Part shown: positions 6,089-11,531 of the stretch, piece after piece
How positions within the stretch are numbered: the stretch's first letter is position 1
Layout of the letters: every line of letters begins with the position of its first letter
Origin: an uncultured Ignavibacteria bacterium
Lineage (GTDB): Bacteria > Bacteroidota > Ignavibacteria > Tepidaquicellales > Tepidaquicellaceae
Assembly: GCA_937924675.1 (NCBI GenBank)
Contig: CALEVL010000180.1
Coordinates: 1-11,531, forward strand
DNA: 11,531 nt
Reading direction: 5' to 3'
Notes under the pieces: model-generated
What the model was told of the DNA's origin: nothing
The model's input: only the letters and a program-made list of their open reading frames with translations
Databases searched by the model: none
Position numbers and translations under genes: made by a program

Positions 6089-7111
6089 ATGCTGGAAAAA
6101 ATCGAGTCCATTAAGTCAGAAGCTCTGAATGCATCGTCTGAAATCAATGACGGTGATTCACTTGAGCAGTTCAGGATAAAATTCCTTGGAAGAAAAGGAA
6201 GTGTCCACGAATTGTTTGAAGGCTTTAAGGATGTTAAGCCGGAGGAGAAAGGCAGAACAGGCAAAGCGCTGAATGAACTTAAAGTCATGCTTCAGAAAAT
6301 TTATGACGATAAGAAAAATGAGTTTGACTCAACGGGCGCTGCAAAAGATGAGACAGATCATACTCTTCCCGGAAGAACATACAATAAAGGCACGAGGCAT
6401 CTTATTCATCAGGCGATTGATGAGATCACCGGGATTTTTTCAAAGATAGGTTTTGATATTTATGAGGGGCGTGAGATCGAAGATGAGTTTCACAATTTTG
6501 ATGCGCTGAATACACCTGAGTATCATCCGTCGCGCGATATGCAGGACACTTTTTATGTTGACAGCAAAGGTAAAGACAAGCGATATCTTCTGAGAACACA
6601 TACATCACCAGGGCAGGTGCATGTAATGGAAAATTCAAAGCCGCCGATCAGAGTGATAGTTCCCGGCAAAGTTTACAGGAATGAAGAAGTCAGCGCAAGA
6701 AGTCTTGCAGTGTTTCATCAGGTTGAAGGACTCTATGTTGACAAGGGCGTGAATTTCCGGGAACTGAAGGGAACGCTGGATTATTTTGCATGGGAATTTT
6801 TTGGCAAAGGATTGAAGACGAGACTAAGGCCTTCTTATTTTCCGTTCACCGAGCCGAGTGCAGAGATGGATGTTGAGTGTATTTTATGCAGGGGCGAAGG
6901 ATGCAGGATCTGCAAGCACACGGGCTGGCTGGAGATTCTTGGATGCGGTATGGTTGATCCGAATGTCTTCCAATCAGTTGGGTATGATCCCGAAGAATAT
7001 ACCGGGTTCGCATTTGGGATGGGGATAGAAAGAACTTTAATGGTGAAGTATGGAATCCCGGATATCAGAATTTTTTATGAAAATGATTTACGATTCCTGA
7101 AGCAATTCTGA
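6089..7111 (+). CDS. pheS: Phenylalanine--tRNA ligase alpha subunit
   Basis: A 340-residue catalytic subunit of the alpha2-beta2 enzyme that charges tRNA-Phe. The N-terminal coiled-coil part (1 to about 85) carries the FLGRKGSV motif (32-39). The class II core has FDALNTPEYHPSRDMQDTFY (137-156), LLRTHTSPGQ (167-176), VYRNEEVSARSLAVFHQVEGL (195-215) as motif 2, and GFAFGMGIERTLM (306-318) as motif 3. A C-x2-C-x4-C-x2-C insert (C264, C267, C272, C275) precedes TGWLEILGCGMV and resembles the metal-binding insert common in Bacteroidota PheS. There is no Shine-Dalgarno. pheT is not downstream: a cyclophilin gene follows after 72 nt. The beta subunit must therefore be encoded elsewhere. Confidence 0.96.
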   Translation: MLEKIESIKSEALNASSEINDGDSLEQFRIKFLGRKGSVHELFEGFKDVKPEEKGRTGKALNELKVMLQKIYDDKKNEFDSTGAAKDETDHTLPGRTYNKGTRHLIHQAIDEITGIFSKIGFDIYEGREIEDEFHNFDALNTPEYHPSRDMQDTFYVDSKGKDKRYLLRTHTSPGQVHVMENSKPPIRVIVPGKVYRNEEVSARSLAVFHQVEGLYVDKGVNFRELKGTLDYFAWEFFGKGLKTRLRPSYFPFTEPSAEMDVECILCRGEGCRICKHTGWLEILGCGMVDPNVFQSVGYDPEEYTGFAFGMGIERTLMVKYGIPDIRIFYENDLRFLKQF

Positions 7112-7171
7112 ATTGAACAGGCAACAGAAACATAATCTCAGCATACAAAAAAATCAAACAACAAATAACCT

Positions 7172-7177
7172 AAGGAG
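7172..7177 (+). promoter_or_regulatory. Strong Shine-Dalgarno for the cyclophilin gene
   Basis: AAGGAG sits 6 nt before the ATG at 7184, in the 72-nt gap after pheS. No clear promoter is visible in that gap, so the gene may be transcribed with pheS. Confidence 0.75.
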
Positions 7178-7183
7178 AAATAA

Positions 7184-7909
7184 ATGGCAAGTAAAATAAT
7201 TTCCATTGCAATGTCTCTGTTCATCGTGGCAATTGTTATGACAGGTTGCGGCGAAGACAAAGATTCAGCAATGAAGAAAGCAACCGATGATGCTACCAAG
7301 AAGGTGCAGGAATCGGTTCAGAAGACAGTTGACACACTAAAGAAAACAGTTGACACACTTAAATCAAACGTAAAAGAAGCAGTGGACAAAGTCGATTCGG
7401 CAGTATCAGGAAACACACCTGCAGGAGATGTTTCAAAGAAATCAGACGGCAACATGGTCATGATGGAAACATCAATGGGCAAGATCAAGATAAAGCTTTA
7501 CACAGACAAAGCGCCAATAACCACAGGCAATTTCAAGAAGCTTATCAACGAAGGATTCTATAACGGAATCAAGTTTCACAGAGTCATTGACGGCTTCATG
7601 ATACAGGGCGGAGATCCTTCCGGCAACGGCACAGGCGGTTCGAAGGAAACAATTAAGGACGAATTTGCTCCGGGCTTAAAGCACAGCAAGAAGGGAATTC
7701 TTTCGATGGCAAACAGAGGACCGAACACAGGTTCGTCACAGTTCTTCATTACGCTTGCACCAACCGACTGGCTTGACGGAAAGCATGCGATCTTCGGAGA
7801 GGTTGTAGATGGAATGGATGTAGTGGACAAGATCGGAAAGGTTAAGACCGGGGCGAATGATAAGCCCGAAAAGGATGTTGTGATGACAAAAGTTTATATG
7901 ATAGAGTAA
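7184..7909 (+). CDS. Cyclophilin-type peptidyl-prolyl cis-trans isomerase, lipoprotein
   Basis: A 241-residue protein. Residues 1-22 form a lipoprotein signal: hydrophobic IISIAMSLFIVAIVM, then the lipobox MTGC with C22 as the lipidated Cys. Residues 28 to about 76 are a Lys/Asp/Val-rich amphipathic helix with two identical KTVDTLK heptads, probably a coiled-coil spacer. Residues 90-241 are a compact cyclophilin domain that isomerises Xaa-Pro bonds in envelope proteins. Residues matching the human cyclophilin A active site are present: R133 (FHRVI), F138, Q141 (MIQGGD), F188 (SSQFF), W196 and H201 (WLDGKHAIFG). The domain should therefore be active. The anchor and spacer suggest tethering in the periplasm or at the outer membrane. 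A strong terminator follows 26 nt after the stop. Confidence 0.92.
   Translation: MASKIISIAMSLFIVAIVMTGCGEDKDSAMKKATDDATKKVQESVQKTVDTLKKTVDTLKSNVKEAVDKVDSAVSGNTPAGDVSKKSDGNMVMMETSMGKIKIKLYTDKAPITTGNFKKLINEGFYNGIKFHRVIDGFMIQGGDPSGNGTGGSKETIKDEFAPGLKHSKKGILSMANRGPNTGSSQFFITLAPTDWLDGKHAIFGEVVDGMDVVDKIGKVKTGANDKPEKDVVMTKVYMIE
7325..7359 (+). repeat. Tandem 21-bp repeat inside the cyclophilin spacer
   Basis: ACAGTTGACACACT occurs at 7325-7338 and again at 7346-7359, a period of exactly 21 bp. It encodes the repeated heptad KTVDTLK in the helical spacer. The near-perfect DNA identity, not just protein similarity, suggests a recent in-frame duplication. Confidence 0.7.
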
Positions 7910-7935
7910 AGCACACGAGAAGTAAAGTTCTTATT

Positions 7936-7969
7936 AAGCCGCATCGTTAAAAAACGGTGCGGCTTTTTT
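7936..7969 (+). terminator. Strong intrinsic terminator after the cyclophilin gene
   Basis: AAGCCGCATCGTT (7936-7948), loop AAAA, then AACGGTGCGGC (7953-7963) and TTTTTT. The 11-bp GC-rich stem has one T-G wobble and is extended by two A-T pairs. It should end the plus-strand transcription unit that begins at tRNA-Val/thrS or pheS. Confidence 0.9.
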
Positions 7970-8112
7970 GTTTGCATTGATTGGCGCACTGAAGACTTCT
8001 ATAGGAGATATCTGTCTGTCTGCCTGCAATGAATCATGAGTACTCTGTCTTTGACAAGTTAATTGTTTACACCTCAACTTCTTGTCGTTCAAGTGTGATG
8101 CAGAATATTGTT

Positions 8113-8138
8113 CCCTAAATATATTTAATCACTTAGGG
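8113..8138. other. Weak inverted repeat in the intergenic region 7970-8440
   Basis: CCCTAA (8113-8118) and TTAGGG (8133-8138) are complementary across 14 nt. Between the cyclophilin terminator and the palindrome cluster at 8158 I see no gene. There is a short TGTC-rich run near 8010-8022 and this weak inverted repeat, whose function is unknown. Confidence 0.25.
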
Positions 8139-8157
8139 TTTGATTCCCCGTTTTATT

Positions 8158-8184
8158 GTGGCGTCAGGACTTCCGTCCTGACGC
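8158..8184 (+). repeat. REP-like palindrome, copy 1
   Basis: GTGG followed closely by a perfect hairpin: GCGTCAGGAC (8161-8170), loop TTCC, GTCCTGACGC (8175-8184). It is the forward member of a head-to-head pair with copy 2. The 10-bp stem and absence of a T-run make it a REP-type extragenic palindrome and not a terminator, though it may still mark or protect the 3' end of the GH81 transcript. Confidence 0.75.
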
Positions 8185-8197
8185 ATTTAGTTTGCTT

Positions 8198-8224
8198 GTG
8201 TCGGGACGGAAGTCCCGACACCAC
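8198..8224 (-). repeat. REP-like palindrome, copy 2 (inverted)
   Basis: GTGTCGGGAC (8198-8207), loop GGAA, GTCCCGACAC (8212-8221), then CAC. Read on the minus strand it is copy 1 with four changes. The changes fall in two base pairs, C-G to T-A and A-T to G-C, so the hairpin is preserved. It is separated from copy 1 by 13 nt, giving the doublet layout known as a REPIN or BIME. Confidence 0.75.
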
Positions 8225-8229
8225 AACAA

Positions 8230-8265
8230 CGTCAGAGTCCGGAAAGTACACCCGAGACTCTGACG
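8230..8265. repeat. Third hairpin next to the REP doublet
   Basis: CGTCAGAGTCCGG (8230-8242) pairs with CCG (8252-8254) and GACTCTGACG (8256-8265), with only A8255 bulged and a 9-nt loop. This is a different sequence from the doublet 5 nt away. It has no flanking T-run on either strand. It is probably another member of the genome's extragenic palindrome families. Confidence 0.6.
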
Positions 8266-8440
8266 CGGGTTGAAATTTTCTGCCTCAGGCATTGCCACAC
8301 AGATTGAATGACCAGCTGCATCTATGCCAAAATGAAAATCAATCAATTCTCCGTGCATCTCTGCGTAACTCCATCCTACTGAGTTCGCTGTGGCAGAATC
8401 TGTAACGTTGTTTAATGTTCCGATCGGGGGAATCAATACT
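8266..8440 (-). other. Open, coding-like stretch after the GH81 stop; possible gene remnant
   Basis: Downstream of the GH81 stop on the minus strand, a frame shifted by one relative to GH81 stays open from about 8487 through the palindrome cluster to 8164. The part before the hairpins reads like a normal protein (REVLIPPIGTLNNV, then GWSYAEMHGELIDFHFGIDA, then AMPEAENFNP). It then runs into the repeats, where the translation becomes implausible. It has no credible start or ribosome site, since the first Met lies inside GH81. I do not recognise it; it could be a decayed gene fragment or chance. Confidence 0.25.
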
Positions 8441-11404
8441 TCACGGTCTCTCTGCCATTCTAAATTCCGCTGCATTGTTTGAAGCAATCAATAAATCCGT
8501 ACCATCAACAATATAGTCTCCGTTGAGATCGGTATTCACATATCCGGAAGTGAACAAGGCAGCTGCGTTGTCAATTGCCGACTGGTCCGATGCATCAATG
8601 ATTCCGTCCTGATTAACGTCGCCGCTGAAGAGAGCAAACCTTACAGGTGAATTATCAATCAGCTTGAGATTGTTCATATATGCCTGTGATGAGGATGAAG
8701 TAAAATCAAAATTAAATGGCTTTCCTGCAACAAACGCTTCGCTTCCTGAACGGCTCCATGTTTCAAGACTGTTCCTGTGCATTACCTGTAAATAGTAGGT
8801 TCCGTCCGTTGCATTGGCAAAAAGAAAACTTCCCGAGTGGAGCAGAGAATCCAAAGTTGATGTGGCCGAATCAACGATCGCAAAAGGCGATGTAGAATGC
8901 CTCAGGTAAACCTTCACGGTATCTCTTATTGCAGAACTGTTAGCGGCAGAATTATAGGCTCCTTCATGTATGAGTTTTATGGTTGAAGGCACTGCACCCG
9001 TTGATGCGGCATGATTCCTAGTGATGATCCAGTGATAGACATTCGAATGTGACTGCCCGTTATCAAGCTTTCCAAGATCATCTTTGTAATGTTTATAAAA
9101 ATCCAGCGCCTGCTGAGGATAAGCCGTTGCCTGCACTCCAACACAAACGGAGGTCCACTGCCAGGCAGTGTTGTTTGTGTTGCCGGCATCAAAACAAGGA
9201 GTGAATTTAAGTCCGTTTGGCGAGTAATTGAATACATCCTGCGATGCCTGCTTGCCCCAGAGCTGTTCAGTTGGAGGTATCACGGGAATGATCTGAATTC
9301 CTGTTGCATAATAATTTACATCTCCGAAGAATGTACTTGCATCCATCGTGCCCTGATAGAGATTTGTAACTGTATGAAACTTACTCGTGTAAACAGCCGG
9401 GTAAACGGGATTCGACTGAGGAAGCTGTATATGGTAGTACTTCTGCGCTGCTCGGATTTCCTGCGCAAGCATGATTCTCCCGGTGTTCATGATGTTCTGA
9501 TTGTTCATGGCAAGTCCGAACAGATACACGCCATACCATGCATTCACGGCTTCGGAAGAACTCTCCTGATTTTTCCCGCCACCGTAAGGCACCATTCCGT
9601 TTGCCCACGAGTTGCCGTCATACCAGTCTTTGTATCTGTGAAGCGCAAAATAAGAATCGGACCTGCTTGGGTTTGCAATGTCTCTGATGAGGTCAATAGT
9701 TCGGTTGAGGTAGTAATTGCCGTTTGCAGTAAACCATGCCGGATCAGACTTTGCAATTGCCGCCGCCGCATAAATGTAATATCCGTAGTGAAAGTGATGA
9801 TCGTTGTAAACTGCGCTTCCGAAATCAACACCGCTGTTGAGATTTAACGAATCATGCGACCTGCTTGAGATGAGTCCTCCGTAAATCCTGTCATAAAGTA
9901 TTGAGTCTTTCTTCACCGGCTGAACATTCGGCAGGATCGTGCTTTGTCCGTTCAGCCACTTTGCAAGAAAGATCTTGAGAGAGTCGCGGATATTGCTTGA
10001 GACGCTTGTCATTGATGCATACCGCGAAGGATCTTTCTCGTGAAGTTCGTCAGAGATAACGGCAAGTCTGCCGAGTTTTGCAAGAGATTTACCGGCTGAA
10101 TAAACATCGGACCACTGATAGTTCCTGTTTGCATAGGCAGTAGTGTCCTGAAGCAGAAATCCCTTAAGTGAATCGCACTGAGCAACAGGAACGGTTGAAA
10201 GATTGCCGTTCTTCGGATACCATGAGTAATCCGCAAGCTGTTCGGTCATGTTCCACGTGTTTTTGTAAACTTCATGCATCGTTCCTTTCAGCACTTTGAA
10301 ATTGAGTACGTTGGTTGATGCTCCTTGTGGAAGCATATCAACATGATGCGGCAGTGCTAGCATCAGCAGTGAATCACCGTATGCCGGGCTTTCGTTGTAG
10401 CGCGTGTATTGAAAACGCAGGTTGCATGTATTTCCCGTGACAGTGGCTTGTACTTCTCCCTTAAGCGGAACAAATTTTGAATATTTCGTAAGGAGATTAA
10501 TCTTCGTCTGAATTTCCGCGGGAGTAAGGTTTTCAGATTGGTAAGTCAGTTGCGCCATTCTGAAATACCCGGTAAAACTCCTTAATGCGTACATGCTTGA
10601 ATGGAGTTGATCCCAGCGAAGTGTGATCGTGTCTGATGTGTAAAGCATCCAGGTTTGTGAAGGGAAAGTCGGGTTCGGACTATCAGATGTTTTTAGCTTG
10701 AATACCTTGCCGTGAAAAGTATTGTTCGTTCCGCTGAGAGGAATATCGTTCACGGCTTCAAGCGCCGGCGACCAGAAGAAAACTTCCGGTTGCATGTTGT
10801 TGTAGATCATAGTAACGTAAGGCATTCCCCTAACAATCGGTGCTTCGTAATACTGTGAAGGGTTTGCCTGGTTAGTGAACTTAATGGTTGAAGAAAGTTC
10901 CGTATAGTCATTCAGGTATGACGGCAGTATGTTAAGATTCGCGTTATGCTGTCCGAGGAATGCCCACGCTGTCTGATCCCAGTAAACCTTTGGAAATGTC
11001 TGGTCACGCTGATCAATGATAAAAGGTCGGTAGCCAAATCCGAGGAGCGAGTACTTGTTGTAAGAAGGATTCGGAGTGCTGTACTCTTTGCCGAAGCCGA
11101 TTACGTAAGGATTTACCCATGCCCTGTTTTGCCCGAGATCGCCCTGTCCGTCAGGATAAGGAAAAGTATTGCCGTAAAGAAAGAGAGGATTAAACCATGC
11201 GTTTGTGGGATAGGGCTTTGTGAAGTTCTGAAGCATAGGATTGCCTGCAACCGGAACTTTGCTGTCAACTTCTCTCCATGTAGATGATGGTGGGGATGTA
11301 GAGAACGCAGATCCGTAGGTCCATTGTGAGTATGCGTACCGGCCGAATGCTAAAACACAGAGCAGAGCAAACAATATGATAGCGGCTTTTGATCTTTGGA
11401 GCAT
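8441..11404 (-). CDS. Secreted GH81 endo-beta-1,3-glucanase with C-terminal dockerin-like domain
   Basis: A 987-residue protein. Residues 1-26 are a Sec signal peptide (MLQRSKAAIILFALLCVLAF, then YAYSQ). Residues about 60-800 match glycoside hydrolase family 81, inverting enzymes that cut beta-1,3-glucans such as laminarin, callose and fungal wall glucan. KPYPTNAWFNPLFL (63-76) is the family N-terminal motif, YNDHHFHYGYYIYAAA (533-548) holds the likely general acid D535, and GKNQESSSEAVNAWYG (610-625) holds the candidate catalytic pair E614 and E618, at the family's spacing of four. Residues about 805-925 are a beta-rich module (IRDTVKVYLRHSTSPFAIVDSA). Residues 926-975 are dockerin-like, with two calcium loops: D929, N931, D933, D937, D940 and D959, N961, D963, D967, D970. 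It is a lone gene facing the housekeeping operon. It has no obvious Shine-Dalgarno and no clear promoter in the available 127 nt. Confidence 0.92.
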   Translation of the reverse strand: MLQRSKAAIILFALLCVLAFGRYAYSQWTYGSAFSTSPPSSTWREVDSKVPVAGNPMLQNFTKPYPTNAWFNPLFLYGNTFPYPDGQGDLGQNRAWVNPYVIGFGKEYSTPNPSYNKYSLLGFGYRPFIIDQRDQTFPKVYWDQTAWAFLGQHNANLNILPSYLNDYTELSSTIKFTNQANPSQYYEAPIVRGMPYVTMIYNNMQPEVFFWSPALEAVNDIPLSGTNNTFHGKVFKLKTSDSPNPTFPSQTWMLYTSDTITLRWDQLHSSMYALRSFTGYFRMAQLTYQSENLTPAEIQTKINLLTKYSKFVPLKGEVQATVTGNTCNLRFQYTRYNESPAYGDSLLMLALPHHVDMLPQGASTNVLNFKVLKGTMHEVYKNTWNMTEQLADYSWYPKNGNLSTVPVAQCDSLKGFLLQDTTAYANRNYQWSDVYSAGKSLAKLGRLAVISDELHEKDPSRYASMTSVSSNIRDSLKIFLAKWLNGQSTILPNVQPVKKDSILYDRIYGGLISSRSHDSLNLNSGVDFGSAVYNDHHFHYGYYIYAAAAIAKSDPAWFTANGNYYLNRTIDLIRDIANPSRSDSYFALHRYKDWYDGNSWANGMVPYGGGKNQESSSEAVNAWYGVYLFGLAMNNQNIMNTGRIMLAQEIRAAQKYYHIQLPQSNPVYPAVYTSKFHTVTNLYQGTMDASTFFGDVNYYATGIQIIPVIPPTEQLWGKQASQDVFNYSPNGLKFTPCFDAGNTNNTAWQWTSVCVGVQATAYPQQALDFYKHYKDDLGKLDNGQSHSNVYHWIITRNHAASTGAVPSTIKLIHEGAYNSAANSSAIRDTVKVYLRHSTSPFAIVDSATSTLDSLLHSGSFLFANATDGTYYLQVMHRNSLETWSRSGSEAFVAGKPFNFDFTSSSSQAYMNNLKLIDNSPVRFALFSGDVNQDGIIDASDQSAIDNAAALFTSGYVNTDLNGDYIVDGTDLLIASNNAAEFRMAERP

Positions 11405-11514
11405 GAGGTTTATGAAAATTAGATTTTTGAAAGTTCCGAATTTCCGCTAATGAAGTTTTAGTTTCAATGGAAATTATTCGTGCTGAGAAAATTGAGCGTT
11501 GACCCATATTCATT

Positions 11515-11531
11515 GTGGCATCAGGATTTCC
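11515..11531 (+). repeat. REP-like palindrome, copy 3, truncated by the window edge
   Basis: GTGGCATCAGGATTTCC matches the first 17 positions of copy 1 with two differences (position 6 G to A, position 13 C to T). The preceding ATTGTGG is also shared. It lies upstream of the GH81 start, so the gene is bracketed by members of this family. The second arm is outside the window. Confidence 0.6.

Noticed and set aside
8136..8149. GGGTTTGATTCCCC, resembling a tRNA T arm and hence a possible attachment site
   Set aside because: Only the T-arm-like piece is present, with no acceptor or anticodon arm, no integrase and no matching second copy in the window.
8158..8184. Terminator for GH81
   Set aside because: The hairpin is strong but lacks a T-run on the minus-strand downstream side, so it is classified as an extragenic palindrome.
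8158..8265. CRISPR array
   Set aside because: The repeats are palindromic, differ from each other, alternate in orientation and do not have regular spacers.
9089..9847. 252-codon plus-strand open frame inside GH81
   Set aside because: It is antisense to a gene with intact catalytic motifs, has no recognisable domain or ribosome site, and its composition is that of a shadow frame.

Overview
The window looks like a chromosomal piece from the Bacteroidota/Chlorobiota side of the bacterial tree, most likely an Ignavibacteria-like organism. Four things point there: a Bacteroidetes-type GlmU homologue; a PheS with the motif-2 wording and four-Cys insert usual in that group; a candidate promoter with a TTTG / TAnnTTTG pattern; and a secreted glycosidase ending in the 'SDTVRVYLR'-like plus dockerin-like module I associate with Ignavibacteria. 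This placement rests on recognition by eye, not on a database search. Base composition is moderate, Arg codons are often AGA/AGG, and only some genes have a Shine-Dalgarno sequence.

Layout. Positions 1-262 hold no convincing gene but contain a long imperfect hairpin and an intrinsic terminator, possibly a small RNA. Positions 345-818 (minus) encode a secreted protein of unknown function behind a Bacteroidetes-like promoter. Then on the plus strand come rpmE (zinc-type L31) with its own terminator, a GlmU-like sugar nucleotidyltransferase/acetyltransferase, tRNA-Val(GAC), and the translation cluster thrS - infC - rpmI - rplT - (terminator) - pheS. A lipoprotein cyclophilin-type peptidyl-prolyl isomerase and a strong terminator follow. 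The thrS-infC-rpmI-rplT-pheS order, with a terminator before pheS, is the same as in E. coli, but pheT is not next to pheS here. The right third (8441-11404, minus) is one large gene for a secreted GH81 endo-beta-1,3-glucanase. A cluster of palindromic repeats lies beyond its 3' end, and another copy of the same repeat begins at the window's right edge, upstream of its start.

How the genes work together. The centre is a housekeeping translation block: two aminoacyl-tRNA synthetases, one tRNA, initiation factor 3 and ribosomal proteins L31, L35 and L20. The details most worth a look are regulatory. infC has no canonical start codon upstream of its conserved N-terminus but has an in-frame ATT, like the autoregulated infC of E. 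coli. thrS begins 12 nt after the 3' end of the tRNA. The GlmU-like gene and pheS both begin about 20 nt after an intrinsic terminator with no Shine-Dalgarno. The repeat copies near 8158-8224 show compensatory base changes that preserve each hairpin. I saw no defence system, mobile element with a transposase, CRISPR array or obviously novel multi-gene system.
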